Below are positions 18,043 through 27,393 of a DNA stretch of 64,000 bases, piece by piece. The stretch is from NCBI GenBank assembly GCA_017304475.1, contig JAFKKV010000013.1:332664-396663 (forward strand), written 5' to 3'. The DNA is from Hyphomicrobiales bacterium (GTDB lineage: Bacteria > Pseudomonadota > Alphaproteobacteria > Rhizobiales > Phreatobacteraceae). The translations under genes and the position numbers were made by a program. How positions within the stretch are numbered: the stretch's first letter is position 1; every line of letters starts with the position of its first letter. A model generated the notes under the pieces. That model saw only the letters and a list, made by a program, of their open reading frames with translations. It ran no database searches and was not told the origin of the DNA.

Positions 18043-18831
18043 TCAGGCCTTGCGAAGGACCAGGCGGATGGCGACGGCTGCGAGCGTGGCAAGGATCATC
18101 ACGGCGGAGACCGCGGCGACCGCCGGATCGACCCGCTCGGTCAGGCTGTTCCAGATGACGATCGGCAAGGTGACGACCTTGCGGCTGGTGAGGAACAGCA
18201 CCGCGACCACCTCATCCCACGAGGTGACGAAGGAAAAGGCCGCGCCCGACAGGATGCCCGGGGCGATATTGGGCACGACGATGCGCCGCAGCACGGTGAA
18301 AGGTGGCGCGCCGAGGCTGCGGGCCGCCTGTTCGAGCCGGCGGTCGAAGCCACTGAGCGAGGTCGAGACCGTGATCAGGACCAGGGGAATGCAGACCACG
18401 GTATGGGCCACCACCACGCCCATCAGCGTGTCCAGCCAGTTGAGGTCGATCCAGGTGCGGTAGAAGGCCAGCGCATGGACGATCGGCGGCACGATCAACG
18501 GCGCCAGGATCATGACGCGCAGATAGCGGGTCAGGCGGGAATTCAGCCGCCATAGCCCGATGGCGCACAGCGTGCCGAACAGCGTGGCGAAGACGGTGGT
18601 GAGTGCGGCGATCGCCAGGCTGGTCAGGATGCTGTGCGACCAGCGCAGGTCGGTGATCAGCTTCGCATAGTGCTGGAAGGAGATGCCGGTGGTCGGCATG
18701 GACAGATAGCGCTCCGGCGTCAGCGACACCGGAAACACCACGGCGAGCGGCGCCAGCAGAAAGAGCAGGCCGAGCCAGCCGCATGCCAGGACGAGATAGC
18801 GGCCGAGCCGCGGCCGGTCGGCGACATCCAT
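18043..18831 (-). CDS. ABC transporter permease, PotC-like
   Basis: 262 aa with six helices, the usual size for a PotC-type permease. TM1 is YLVLACGWLGLLFLLAPLAV. The EAA loop reads LEQAARSLGAPPFTVLRRIV, followed by VPNIAPGILSGAAFSF. The start is fixed by overlap with the upstream permease stop (TGATG at 18829-18833). The open frame extends far upstream only as a shadow of the neighbours. Confidence 0.9.
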   Translation of the reverse strand: MDVADRPRLGRYLVLACGWLGLLFLLAPLAVVFPVSLTPERYLSMPTTGISFQHYAKLITDLRWSHSILTSLAIAALTTVFATLFGTLCAIGLWRLNSRLTRYLRVMILAPLIVPPIVHALAFYRTWIDLNWLDTLMGVVVAHTVVCIPLVLITVSTSLSGFDRRLEQAARSLGAPPFTVLRRIVVPNIAPGILSGAAFSFVTSWDEVVAVLFLTSRKVVTLPIVIWNSLTERVDPAVAAVSAVMILATLAAVAIRLVLRKA

Positions 18832-19682
18832 CACTCGTCCCCCTTGCCGACGATGCTGTCCCAGTCGGCGAAGCGGCCGACCGCGAAGATCACCGCAAAG
18901 ACGGTGATCAGCAGCACCGAGGCGAGCATGGTCGCCGTGCCCCATTCCAGCGTCTCGTGCACCTGCACGCTGATATATTCGGCGACCATCATCACCCGAC
19001 CACCGCCGAGGATGGCCGGCGTCACGTAGAAGCCGAGCGAGAACACGAAGGTCAGGATGAAGGAGGAGAACAGGCCCGGCACGGTAAGCGGAAAGAACAC
19101 CCGGCGGAACACCGTGAGGCCGTCGGCGCCGAGGCTGCGGGCGGCGTTGAGCACGCGCGGGTCGATGGTGCGCATGCCGGCATAGAGCGGCAGGATGCCG
19201 AAGGGCAGCATGTAGTGGACCATGCCGATGATGACGCCGACCTCGTTGCGCACCAGGTTGAGCGGCATGTCGATCAGGCCAAGTCCGACCAGCGTGGTGT
19301 TCAGCACGCCATTGCCGCGCAGCACGGTGACCCAGGCGAAAGCACGGATCAGCACCGACAGCCACAAGGGCAGCAGCACCAGGACGAACATGAGCGCCCG
19401 CATGCGCGGCCCGGCGAGCGTCAGCGCCGCGGCCATGACATAGGACATGACGAGGGTGATGGCGGTGGTGATGACGCAGATGCGCAGCGTCGTCCAGATC
19501 ACCCGGCCGAGCACGGGCGAGGTGAACAGCTGGCTGTAATTGGCCAGCGCGCCGGGCTCCTCGGTCAGGCTCAGCCCCAGGATGCGCAGCAGCGGCACGA
19601 GGTAGAGCAGCACGATCAGCAGCACGGCCGGCGCGATCATGATCAGCGCCAGGCGCGCACGGTGATCGAGGGTCCAGATCAT
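18831..19682 (-). CDS. ABC transporter permease, PotB-like
   Basis: 283 aa. TM1 is LALIMIAPAVLLIVLLYLVP. The EAA loop reads LNAARSLGADGLTVFRRVFF. The C-terminal half carries SSFILTFVFSLGFYVTPAILGG, a hallmark of PotB proteins. The start ATG overlaps the amidohydrolase stop in ATGA, tying the enzyme and transporter in one transcript. It pairs with the PotC-type gene. Confidence 0.9.
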   Translation of the reverse strand: MIWTLDHRARLALIMIAPAVLLIVLLYLVPLLRILGLSLTEEPGALANYSQLFTSPVLGRVIWTTLRICVITTAITLVMSYVMAAALTLAGPRMRALMFVLVLLPLWLSVLIRAFAWVTVLRGNGVLNTTLVGLGLIDMPLNLVRNEVGVIIGMVHYMLPFGILPLYAGMRTIDPRVLNAARSLGADGLTVFRRVFFPLTVPGLFSSFILTFVFSLGFYVTPAILGGGRVMMVAEYISVQVHETLEWGTATMLASVLLITVFAVIFAVGRFADWDSIVGKGDE

Positions 19683-21310
19683 GCCCGGTACGCCGTCCTG
19701 CCGTGCACGATGGTTCTGGCGACCTTGATAAACGGGATGCGCTCGACATCGACGGTGAAGATGTCCTCGTCGAGAATGACGAGGTCGCCGAGCTTGCCGA
19801 CTTCGATACTGCCCTTGAGCATCTCCTCGCGACCGGCATAGGCGCCGTCGAGCGTATAGGCCTTGAGCGCATCCCAGACGCTGATCGCCTCCCCTGCCCC
19901 GAGGCTCCGGCCGGTATCGGTCTTGCGCGCGACCAGCGCATAGATGCCGCGCAAGGGATTCGGGTGACAGATCGGCGCGTCGGAATGGGCCGGAGCCACG
20001 ACGCCGAGCTCCTTCCAGGAGCGGTGCGGCCACATGTCCTGCATCGCAGCCTCGCCGCGCACCCGGATATAACCGTCACCGAGATCGTAGAGGAAGGCGG
20101 CCGCCGAGGACGGAATGACGTTGAGCCGGCGCATCCGCTCGCGGATCGCCGGGGTGGCGTAGCAGGTGTGCTCGACCCGCATGCGGCTGTCGGAATTCGG
20201 ATGGGCCGCGAGCGCCGCCTCGAAGGCATCGAGCACATAGTCGATGCCGCGGTCGCCGATGCCGTCGGCGAAGACGGCAAGGCCGGCCGCGGTCGCGTCC
20301 ATCACCCGCTTGGCGAAGTCTTCGCTCGCATAGAGCAGCATGCCGGTATTGTGTTCGGGCTCACCCAGCACCTTGGCGCCGATATAGGGCTGATAATAGG
20401 CCGCGGTCCGGCCGGTGGTCGAACAGTCCGGGCACCATTCGACGCCGAGGATGCGCACCCATTCGTCACCGAGGCCGGAGCGGACGCCTGCGCGAATATA
20501 GGATTCGACCAGGCCGTTCTCCTTGCCGCTGACCATGATGCCGACCCTGAGCGGCAGATCGCCGGCCGCCCGCATGTCCTGGAAGGCGCGGATGCCGTTC
20601 GACTGGGTCAGCGAATTGTGGATCGAGGTGATGCCGTAGCTCAGGAATTCGGCAAAGACCTGTTTCAGCCCCTTGGTGAAATCACCGACGGTGTAGTCCC
20701 GGCTGATCTCGTCGACCACCACATAGGCGGCATTCTCGCGCAGCAGGCCGGTCGGCCGGCCGGTCGCCGGATCCCGGTCGATCCGGCCGAAGGGCGGGTC
20801 CTCCTTGGCATCGGCGAGGCCGGATCGAACGAGCGCGGCGTTGTTGACGACGCCGTTGTGATGATCGGTGCGGTAGATGAAGACCGGCCGGCCATTGCCG
20901 ACCCGATCGAGCTCGTCGATGGTCGGGAAGCCACCGAGCTTGTTGTCGTCGTAGCGGAAGCCGACGAACCAGGCATCGGGCGCCAGATGGGGCGTGGCCG
21001 CCGCGATCTGCGTCAGCACCTCGTCCTTGGAGCCGACCTTGGGCCAGGAAAAATCCGCCCAGCGATGAACGCGCGCGCCATAGACGTCGGCGTGGCAATG
21101 GCTCTCGATGAAGCCCGGAAGGACGGTACGGCCGCCGGCATCGATGATTTCGGTGTCCGGACCGGCGAAGGCGGCCACCTCGGCGGCGCTGCCGACCGCG
21201 ACGATGCGGCCGTCTGATATCGCCACCGCCTCGCAGAACGGCATGGCGGCATTGATGGTCGCCACCTTGGCGTGGGTGACGATGGTATCGGCTGGCCGGG
21301 TCATCAGCAT
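19679..21310 (-). CDS. Amidohydrolase family protein, YtcJ-like
   Basis: Predicted metal-dependent hydrolase (amidohydrolase family 3), 543 aa, normal length. The N-terminal beta-sandwich has DGRIVAVGSAAEV and AGGRTVLPGFIESHCHAD, with the HxH metal pair in SHCHAD. Further ligands are likely in VEHTCYAT (His) and AHSDAPICHPNP (Asp). The C-terminus returns to the sandwich (GSIEVGKLGDLVILDED). No export signal, so it acts in the cytoplasm. It lies between the binding protein and the permeases of a polyamine-type importer and is coupled to the permease by ATGA. It therefore probably hydrolyses the imported compound, perhaps an amide or cyclic amide. Confidence 0.88.
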   Translation of the reverse strand: MLMTRPADTIVTHAKVATINAAMPFCEAVAISDGRIVAVGSAAEVAAFAGPDTEIIDAGGRTVLPGFIESHCHADVYGARVHRWADFSWPKVGSKDEVLTQIAAATPHLAPDAWFVGFRYDDNKLGGFPTIDELDRVGNGRPVFIYRTDHHNGVVNNAALVRSGLADAKEDPPFGRIDRDPATGRPTGLLRENAAYVVVDEISRDYTVGDFTKGLKQVFAEFLSYGITSIHNSLTQSNGIRAFQDMRAAGDLPLRVGIMVSGKENGLVESYIRAGVRSGLGDEWVRILGVEWCPDCSTTGRTAAYYQPYIGAKVLGEPEHNTGMLLYASEDFAKRVMDATAAGLAVFADGIGDRGIDYVLDAFEAALAAHPNSDSRMRVEHTCYATPAIRERMRRLNVIPSSAAAFLYDLGDGYIRVRGEAAMQDMWPHRSWKELGVVAPAHSDAPICHPNPLRGIYALVARKTDTGRSLGAGEAISVWDALKAYTLDGAYAGREEMLKGSIEVGKLGDLVILDEDIFTVDVERIPFIKVARTIVHGRTAYRA

Positions 21311-21331
21311 GGCTTCATGAAAACAGGATGG

Positions 21332-21364
21332 GAACCGCCGGCCCGCACGGGCCGACGGCGGTTC
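21332..21364 (-). other. Intra-operon hairpin after the binding-protein gene
   Basis: GAACCGCCG and CGGCGGTTC form the outer stem, with GGCCCG/CGGGCC inside. There is no U-run. It stands between the binding-protein stop and the amidohydrolase start, in the same relative place as the hairpin of the Dpp-type operon. Probably mRNA-stabilising. Confidence 0.55.
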
Positions 21365-21377
21365 GGTCAGGCCGTGC

Positions 21378-22496
21378 TCAGGACGCCATCAGGTCGAGGA
21401 AGCGCTTGGTGACGGGAATGATGTTGGCGCCGTACCAGTCGGCGTTCTGCAGAACCATCAGCTTGCGATTGTCCGGATGACCCGGATTCTTCTTGCCCAA
21501 AGCCTCGCTATAGGTGCCGTCGGCGGCGGGATTGGCCGGGCCGTTGCCGAGCAGTTCCAGAAGCTTCACCTGGGCCTGCGGATCCTGCATGGAGGCCAGG
21601 AACTGCATGGCGGCCTTGCCGGCCGGATTGTTCTTGGTCACCGACATCACGCCGGGCTGCAGCATGCCCTGGTTGAAGGTGTAGCGGAACCGGCCGCCGG
21701 ATTCCTCCTGCAGCAGATTGGCGCGGGTGTGCCAGAGCTGGCCCATGGTCACCTCGCCGTCGCGGAACAGCTGCTGGCTGCTGGCGCCGGTGTCCCACAG
21801 CACCAGATGATCCTTGATCTCGGCGATCTTCTTCAGGGCCCGGTCGACGTCGAGCGGGTAGAGCTTGTCGAGGGCGACGCCGTCGGCCAGCAGGGCCGCC
21901 TCCAGGGCGCCGGCCATGTATTTGTACAGAACCCGCTTGCCGGGGAACGCCTTCACGTCCCAGAAATCCGCCCAGCTCTGCGGGGTCTTGCCGCCGAAGG
22001 CGCGGCTGTCGAAGGTCAGGACCGAGCCGTAGACGAAAACGGTCGCGCCCCAGCGATAGTCCATGCCGGGCAGCGCCTTGGCCCGGTCGACAACGGAATA
22101 GTCGATCTCCTCGACCACGCCGGCCGCGCCGAGCGAGGCCTGGGTGCCGACGCCGCCGTCGATGATGTCCCAGGTGACGTTACGCGCCTGCACCATGGCG
22201 CGAACCCGGCCGGGCGACGGACCGGTGCCGTCCATGACCACCTTGATGCCGGTCTTCGCGGTGAAGGGCTCGCCCCAGACCTTCTGATAGGCCGCCTCGG
22301 CGTCACCGCCCCACATGGCGAAGACGATTTCCTTGGCTGCCGCCTGCGCCTTGGCCGGCGCGATGCCGGCACCGATGCCGGCCGCGGCGAACAGGGCACC
22401 GAGGCCCAGCGCCTGCCGCCGGTCGATCGCGCCCGCCCCGGCCCGCTCCGCGGCGATCTGCAACGCATCGCTCAGATAGTCGCCTGCCTGCCTCAT
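21378..22496 (-). CDS. ABC transporter substrate-binding protein, PotD/Fe-type
   Basis: Periplasmic receptor of the polyamine-type importer, 372 aa. The N-terminus carries DRRQALGLGALFAAAG, a twin-arginine signal ending near APAKAQAAA. The mature start EIVFAMWGGDAEAAYQKVWG and the later GKTPQSWADFWDVKAFPGKR match extracellular solute-binding family 1/8 proteins. It is the first gene of the operon, divergent from a GntR regulator. The ligand is not readable; PotD-like receptors bind polyamines, but relatives bind many amines and acids. Confidence 0.9.
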   Translation of the reverse strand: MRQAGDYLSDALQIAAERAGAGAIDRRQALGLGALFAAAGIGAGIAPAKAQAAAKEIVFAMWGGDAEAAYQKVWGEPFTAKTGIKVVMDGTGPSPGRVRAMVQARNVTWDIIDGGVGTQASLGAAGVVEEIDYSVVDRAKALPGMDYRWGATVFVYGSVLTFDSRAFGGKTPQSWADFWDVKAFPGKRVLYKYMAGALEAALLADGVALDKLYPLDVDRALKKIAEIKDHLVLWDTGASSQQLFRDGEVTMGQLWHTRANLLQEESGGRFRYTFNQGMLQPGVMSVTKNNPAGKAAMQFLASMQDPQAQVKLLELLGNGPANPAADGTYSEALGKKNPGHPDNRKLMVLQNADWYGANIIPVTKRFLDLMAS

Positions 22497-22572
22497 GGTT
22501 CGCTCCTCCTGCTTGGCCTGCGCCGATGCCCATGCCGTGGCTCAGCCGCCGTTCTTGGTCATGCCCGTAAAA

Positions 22573-22584
22573 CTGACATGTCAG
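22573..22584. promoter_or_regulatory. Perfect palindrome, candidate GntR operator (site 1)
   Basis: CTGACATGTCAG is a perfect 12-bp palindrome, 77 bp before the binding-protein start. TGACATGT recurs at 22693 in the same intergenic region. Repetition flanking the divergent promoters suggests binding by the adjacent FCD-GntR protein. Confidence 0.5.
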
Positions 22585-22692
22585 ATTGCAATTGATTGCC
22601 GAAGCCGAAACCCTTGTCAATCGCGCGACATTGTCCAGTTTCGACACATATATCGATCATGCCGCGATCGGCCTGCTTTTCAATCCGCCGAT

Positions 22693-22702
22693 TGACATGT
22701 TA
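22693..22702. promoter_or_regulatory. Second TGACATGT copy, candidate GntR operator (site 2)
   Basis: TGACATGTTA matches 9 of 10 bases of TGACATGTCA at 22574-22583. It lies 68 bp before the chosen GntR start and 119 bp from the first copy. Weaker than site 1, and plausible for autoregulation. Confidence 0.4.
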
Positions 22703-22769
22703 GTCATGCAGCTTGAAACGACGACGCACGGCTCGCGCGGCCGTCGCCGCGGCGACGCCGGGGATATCG

Positions 22770-23480
22770 ATGGCAGGCCTGACAACCGCCCCCTCCATTC
22801 GCAAAGGGCTGGCCAAAAACCTCAAGGCCGCCAGTCCGAAGACCATGGCGGCCGAGGCCTATGCCCGGCTGGAGGAAATGATCATCCTGGGCAAGCTGAC
22901 GCCGGATACGCGACTGTCGGAGCAGATGCTGGCCCAGGCGCTGGGTCTCGGCCGCACGCCGATCCGCGAAGCCCTGCAGAAGCTTCGCGAAAACCACCTG
23001 GTCGACATCCTGCCGCGCTCCGGGGTGTTCGTGACCAGGGTCGACTTCCGCAGCCAGCTACTGGTGATGGAAGTGCGGCATGACCTCGAAAGACTGGTGG
23101 CGCGCCGTGCCGCCCGGCGGGCCAGCGAAGCGGAACGGCAGAAATTCCTGCAGCTTGCGGCCGCCATGCGGCTCGCCGGCGAAACCCGCGACAAGCTGGC
23201 CCTGATGGCGGTCGACCGTCAGTTCAAGGAATTGTCGCTGCAGGCCGCCGCCAACAAATATCTGACCGCGGCGCTGGCCCCGATCCACGCCCATTCGCGC
23301 CGCTTCTATTTCACCCATCTGGAAACGACCAACGTGCCGATCGCGCTGTCGCATGCCGAAGCGATCGAGGCGATCGGCCGTGGCGACGAGACCGCGGCGG
23401 TCGCCGCGACCGAACTGTTCCTCGACGCGATGGAAAGCTTCACCAAGGCGGTCATCACCGCCGAGCTGGCCGAGGTCTGA
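22770..23480 (+). CDS. GntR-family regulator, FCD subfamily
   Basis: 236 aa from ATG 22770; an upstream ATG at 22713 would add 19 basic residues. The winged helix reads MAAEAYARLEEMIILGKLTP, then LSEQMLAQALGLGRTPIREALQ and LRENHLVDILPRSGVFV. The C-terminal FCD domain contains DRQFKELSLQAAANKYL and the later SHAEAIEAIGRGD, with typical metal/ligand positions. It diverges from the polyamine-type operon and is its likely regulator. Confidence 0.88.
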   Translation: MAGLTTAPSIRKGLAKNLKAASPKTMAAEAYARLEEMIILGKLTPDTRLSEQMLAQALGLGRTPIREALQKLRENHLVDILPRSGVFVTRVDFRSQLLVMEVRHDLERLVARRAARRASEAERQKFLQLAAAMRLAGETRDKLALMAVDRQFKELSLQAAANKYLTAALAPIHAHSRRFYFTHLETTNVPIALSHAEAIEAIGRGDETAAVAATELFLDAMESFTKAVITAELAEV

Positions 23481-23500
23481 GACAGCCCAGTAGGCGCCCC

Positions 23501-24685
23501 TCAGGTACCCGCACCCCAGTTCGGATCGTTCAGCACGTCGTCCTGGTTCTCGCCCAAAGCCGGCGACCCGTGGGCGCCGTAGAGCCGCTCGCCGTTGATG
23601 ATGATCGGCTGGCGCACGCTCGGCACCGTGCCGGCTTTGGTCTCGGGCGCCGGCAGGTCGACACGCATGCCCCGCGCGATGACCTGCGGATCCCTGAAAA
23701 CTTCCGGCACCTTGTTGATCGGGCCGACCGGCACGCCGGCGGCTTCCAGCTTCTCGATCAGGTCCGCCTTGCTGAACAGCACGGTCCGGGCGATCAAGAG
23801 CGGCATCAGCTGATCGCGGTTGTTGACCCGCTGCTCGTTGTCGACGAAGCGCGGATCGGTCACGAGCTCGGGTACGCCCAGCACTTCGCAGGTCCGGCGA
23901 TACTGGCCGTCATTGCCGGTCGCCAGGATGATATGGCCGTCGCTGACCGGCACCACCTGATAGGGCACGAGGTTCGCGTGGGCATTGCCCATGCGCTTGG
24001 GATCGATGCCGGCGATCATGTGGTTCATCGAGTGGTTCTGCAGCAAAGCCACCTGGGTATCGAGCAGCGCCATGTCGATATGGCTGCCCTCCCCGGTGGC
24101 GTCGCGGTGGCGCAGCGCCGCCAGGATGCCGACAGTGGAATAGACGCCGGTGAAGATGTCGGCATAGGCGACGCCGACCTTCTGCGGCTCGCCCTGCGGG
24201 TCGCCGGTGAGCGACATGATGCCGCCCATGCCCTGGATGATGAAGTCATAACCCGGCCGCGGGGCATAGGGGCCGGTCTGGCCGAAGCCGGTGATCGAGC
24301 AATAGACGATGCGCGGATTGATCTTCTTGATGCTGGGATAGTCGAGCCCGTATTTGACCAGGCCCCCGACCTTGAAATTCTCGATCACCACATCGGCATG
24401 ATTGGCGAAGCGGCGAATGGTCGCCTGGTCGTCGGCGCTGTTGAAGTCGAGCGCGATCGAGCGCTTGCCGCGATTGGTCGAGTGGTAATAGGCCGAGCCG
24501 TGATAGCCGCCGTCCTTGTCCTCGACGAAGGGCGGCCCCCATTCGCGGGTGTCGTCGCCGACACCGGCGCGTTCCACCTTGACCACGTCGGCGCCGAGAT
24601 CGGCGAGCAATTGCCCGCACCACGGACCAGCCAGCACGCGCGCCAGTTCGAGCACACGCAAGCCGGCAAGAGGTTTCGTCGTCAT
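23501..24685 (-). CDS. gcdG: CoA-transferase family III (CaiB/BaiF), probable glutarate CoA-transferase
   Basis: Transfers CoA between carboxylic acids, probably activating glutarate with succinyl-CoA; 394 aa, usual length. N-terminal LAGLRVLELARVLAGPWCGQ and LADLGADVVKVERAG are family hallmarks. GSHIDMALLDTQVALLQN includes the catalytic Asp region. It is 60 nt downstream of glutaryl-CoA dehydrogenase, with a LysR gene divergent from that enzyme. This is the gcdR-gcdH-gcdG arrangement known in pseudomonads, and the substrate call comes from this context. Sequence alone would only say family III. Confidence 0.82.
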   Translation of the reverse strand: MTTKPLAGLRVLELARVLAGPWCGQLLADLGADVVKVERAGVGDDTREWGPPFVEDKDGGYHGSAYYHSTNRGKRSIALDFNSADDQATIRRFANHADVVIENFKVGGLVKYGLDYPSIKKINPRIVYCSITGFGQTGPYAPRPGYDFIIQGMGGIMSLTGDPQGEPQKVGVAYADIFTGVYSTVGILAALRHRDATGEGSHIDMALLDTQVALLQNHSMNHMIAGIDPKRMGNAHANLVPYQVVPVSDGHIILATGNDGQYRRTCEVLGVPELVTDPRFVDNEQRVNNRDQLMPLLIARTVLFSKADLIEKLEAAGVPVGPINKVPEVFRDPQVIARGMRVDLPAPETKAGTVPSVRQPIIINGERLYGAHGSPALGENQDDVLNDPNWGAGT

Positions 24686-24745
24686 TGCCGGCTTGCTCCC
24701 GATGCGGTTGGTTGCTTGGTCACGTGTTCAGAAGAGCGCCTGGGC

Positions 24746-25960
24746 TCAGAAGAAAGCCTGCAGACCGGTGATCGCACGGCCGAGGATCAGCGCATGGACG
24801 TCATGCGTGCCCTCATAGGTGTTGACGGTCTCCAGGTTCTGCGCGTGGCGCATCACGTGATATTCGATCTGGATGCCGTTGCCGCCGTGCATGTCGCGGG
24901 CCTGGCGGGCGATGTCGAGCGCCTTGCCGCAATTGTTGCGCTTGACGATCGAGATCATCTCGGGCGCCGCCTTGCCTTCGTCGAACAGCCGGCCGACGCG
25001 CAGCGATGCCTGCAGGCCGAGCGAGATCTCGGTCTGCATGTCCGCGAGCTTCTTCTGGAACAGCTGGGTCTGGGCCAGCGGCTTGTTGAACTGCTTGCGG
25101 TCGAGGCCATATTGGCGCGCCCGGTGGAAGCAATCCTCGGCAGCACCCAGCGCGCCCCAGGAAATGCCGTAGCGGGCGCGGTTGAGGCAGCCGAACGGCC
25201 CCTTCAGGCCGGAGACGTTGGGCAGCAGGTTTTCTTCCGGCACGATCACGCCGTCCATCACCACTTCGCCGGTGATGGAGGCGCGCAGCGACAGCTTGCC
25301 GCCGACCTTGGGCGCGGTCAGGCCTTTCATGCCCTTTTCCAGCACGAAGCCGCGGATCTTGTTGTCATGGGCCGCCGACTTCGCCCAGATGACGAAGACA
25401 TCGGCGATGGGCGAGTTGGAGATCCACATTTTCGAGCCGGTCAGGCGATAGCCGTCGGCGACCTTCTCGGCGCGGGTCTTCATGCCGGCCGGATCCGAAC
25501 CGGCATCGGGCTCGGTCAGGCCGAAGCAGCCGACCCATTCGCCGGAAGCGAGCTTGGGCAGGTATTTCTTGCGCTGCTCTTCCGAGCCATAGGCATAGAT
25601 CGGATACATGACCAGCGAGGACTGCACGCTCATCATCGAGCGATAACCGGAATCGACCCGCTCGATCTCACGCGCCACCAGGCCGTAGCTGACGTAATTG
25701 GCGCCGGCGCCGCCATATTCCTCCGGCACTGTCGGTCCGAGGAAACCCATCTCGCCCATCTCGTTGAAGATCGAGCGATCGGTCTTTTCCTCCAGATACA
25801 TGTCGGAGACCCGCGGCATCAGCTTTTCCTGCGCATAGGCGCGGGCCGCGTCGCGGATCAGCCGCTCGTCCTCGCTCAGCTGGTCATTGAGCAGGAAGGC
25901 GTCATCCCAGGAGAATTCGGCGAGGTCCGGACGGTCCTTGGCTTTCAGCTGAGCGGCCAT
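24746..25960 (-). CDS. gcdH: Glutaryl-CoA dehydrogenase
   Basis: FAD enzyme oxidising and decarboxylating glutaryl-CoA to crotonyl-CoA, passing electrons to ETF; 404 aa. Acyl-CoA dehydrogenase signatures are [17 protein letters not shown] and [11 protein letters not shown]. The catalytic Glu stands in [20 protein letters not shown]. The N-terminus ([20 protein letters not shown]) and [17 protein letters not shown] match the GcdH branch. AGGAG lies 9 nt before ATG 25960. It ends lysine/tryptophan/glutarate catabolism before crotonyl-CoA enters beta-oxidation. It is the lead gene of an operon with the CoA-transferase. Confidence 0.93.
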   Translation of the reverse strand: MAAQLKAKDRPDLAEFSWDDAFLLNDQLSEDERLIRDAARAYAQEKLMPRVSDMYLEEKTDRSIFNEMGEMGFLGPTVPEEYGGAGANYVSYGLVAREIERVDSGYRSMMSVQSSLVMYPIYAYGSEEQRKKYLPKLASGEWVGCFGLTEPDAGSDPAGMKTRAEKVADGYRLTGSKMWISNSPIADVFVIWAKSAAHDNKIRGFVLEKGMKGLTAPKVGGKLSLRASITGEVVMDGVIVPEENLLPNVSGLKGPFGCLNRARYGISWGALGAAEDCFHRARQYGLDRKQFNKPLAQTQLFQKKLADMQTEISLGLQASLRVGRLFDEGKAAPEMISIVKRNNCGKALDIARQARDMHGGNGIQIEYHVMRHAQNLETVNTYEGTHDVHALILGRAITGLQAFF

Positions 25961-26097
25961 GAAACATTCTCCTTGAGGTTTGCGCTCGCCGGCGACACCT
26001 GACGGCGCCTGCCGGAGAGACTGCGGTTCTTCCCATGCGGTTGGCGCTCCCTTACAGGTGGACGGCGCCGGCGAAAAGCGACATGTTCGACAAAGAT

Positions 26098-26114
26098 CAT
26101 TCCAAACAGGAATG
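26098..26114. promoter_or_regulatory. Dyad CATTCC-N5-GGAATG at the gcdR start, candidate LysR site
   Basis: Perfect 6-bp arms with a 5-bp spacer lie in the 157-bp gcdH/gcdR divergent region, reaching into the gcdR ribosome site. Fits autorepression by a LysR protein; unproven. Confidence 0.4.
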
Positions 26115-26117
26115 GAT

Positions 26118-27044
26118 ATGCTTCGACGCAGTTTCCTCCCGGGGGTCGGCAATCTCCTGGCCTTCGAGGCGGCCGCCCGCCATGGCAGCATATCGCGGGC
26201 CGCGGAGGAACTGCATCTGACGCAGAGCGCGGTGTCGCGCCAGATCCTGCACCTGGAAGCGACGCTCGGGGTAGCGCTGTTTCACCGGGTGCGCCGGCGC
26301 ATCGTGCTGACCGATGCCGGCCGGATCTATGCCAGCGACCTTCGCCAGGCGCTGACCGGCGTGTCGGACGCGACCCACAAGATGATGGCCTATGCCGGCG
26401 CCGGCGGCGTGCTCGACCTCGCCGTCTTGCCGACTTTCGCGGCGCGCTGGCTCTTGCCGCGGCTGCCGGGCTTCCTTGCCGGGAACCCGGACGTGATCGT
26501 CAATTGCACCGCCCGCGTCGCGCCCTTCGATTTCGCCCAGGAGCCGTTCGATGCGGCGATCCATGTCGGCCAGCCGGACTGGGCCGGCGCCGTCTGCGAG
26601 CCGCTGATGATCGAGGAGAGCGTGCCGGTCTGCAGCCCGCGCTACCGCGCAGCCCAGGCGATCGAGGCCCCCGCCGATCTCATTCGGGCGAGCCTGCTGC
26701 AGCAGATGACCCGGCCGACCGCCTGGGCGGAATGGTTCGAACAGGCCGGCGTCGAAGCCCCCCAGGCATTGCGCGGCCATCGCTTCGAGCAGTTCTCCAT
26801 GGTCGCCGAGGCGGCGGTCGCCGGCATCGGCGTCGGCCTGGTGCCGCATATCCTGGTCGAGGCGGATCTCGCCGCCGGCAGGCTGGAAGTGCTGTTCCCG
26901 CAGACCCTGGTCTCGACCAAGGCCTATTATTTCGTTTGCCCCGAACACAAGGCCGAGGCCCCGCTGGTCAAGGCGTTTCGCGACTGGATCGTCCGGGAAG
27001 CGAAAGCGGCCGGCATGCGGCAACCTGCCCGCCTTCCGACTTGA
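26118..27044 (+). CDS. LysR-family regulator of the glutarate genes (GcdR/GcvA-like)
   Basis: 308 aa from ATG 26118, chosen for AGGA at 6 nt; ATG 26112 is the alternative. The HTH reads [20 protein letters not shown], then [22 protein letters not shown]. The effector domain has [20 protein letters not shown], typical of the GcvA-like group. It diverges from gcdH, as gcdR does in pseudomonads, so it probably activates gcdHG in response to glutarate. The ligand is inferred from context. Confidence 0.85.
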   Translation: MLRRSFLPGVGNLLAFEAAARHGSISRAAEELHLTQSAVSRQILHLEATLGVALFHRVRRRIVLTDAGRIYASDLRQALTGVSDATHKMMAYAGAGGVLDLAVLPTFAARWLLPRLPGFLAGNPDVIVNCTARVAPFDFAQEPFDAAIHVGQPDWAGAVCEPLMIEESVPVCSPRYRAAQAIEAPADLIRASLLQQMTRPTAWAEWFEQAGVEAPQALRGHRFEQFSMVAEAAVAGIGVGLVPHILVEADLAAGRLEVLFPQTLVSTKAYYFVCPEHKAEAPLVKAFRDWIVREAKAAGMRQPARLPT

Positions 27045-27059
27045 GACGGACCGGCCTTC

Positions 27060-27088
27060 TTGAAATGTCCGGCAAATTACCGTACACT
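27060..27088 (+). promoter_or_regulatory. Sigma-70-like promoter of the toxin-antitoxin pair
   Basis: TTGAAA (27060-27065) and TACACT (27083-27088) are separated by exactly 17 bp. They lie 18 bp before the antitoxin ATG, with AAGGAGGAG between. This is among the cleanest housekeeping promoters in the window. Confidence 0.6.
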
Positions 27089-27105
27089 CCAAGGAGGAGT
27101 GAAAC

Positions 27106-27393
27106 ATGGCCCAGAACTCTACTCGTTCCACCCGGCTCGAGGCACGGGTCTCGCCGGACGCGCTTGCGGTCCTGAAGCGCGCCGCTGAAATCCAGGGGCG
27201 CAGCCTCAGTGACTTCGTCGTTGCAGCGGCCCAGGAGGCGGCACAAAAGACGATCGCCGAAACACAGATCATCCGGCTTTCGGTCGATGATCAGCGTGCG
27301 CTTGCGCAAGCACTGCTCAATCCGCCCGAACCCACCGCTGCCCTGCGCCGCGCCCGCGATGCCCATCATCGCCTGGTGCTGGAATCGCGGTGA
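27106..27393 (+). CDS. DUF1778-family antitoxin (TacA-like)
   Basis: 95 aa. The N-terminal ribbon-helix-helix reads STRLEARVSPDALAVLKRAA, then IQGRSLSDFVVAAAQEAAQK. The C-terminal tail (LSVDDQRALAQALLNPPEP) matches the segment that wraps the GNAT toxin in TacAT/AtaRT pairs. A strong AGGAGG site precedes it. The stop overlaps the toxin start as GTGA. Expected roles are to neutralise the acetyltransferase and repress the shared promoter. Lower GC upstream and its isolated position suggest acquisition as a module. Confidence 0.92.
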   Translation: MAQNSTRSTRLEARVSPDALAVLKRAAEIQGRSLSDFVVAAAQEAAQKTIAETQIIRLSVDDQRALAQALLNPPEPTAALRRARDAHHRLVLESR

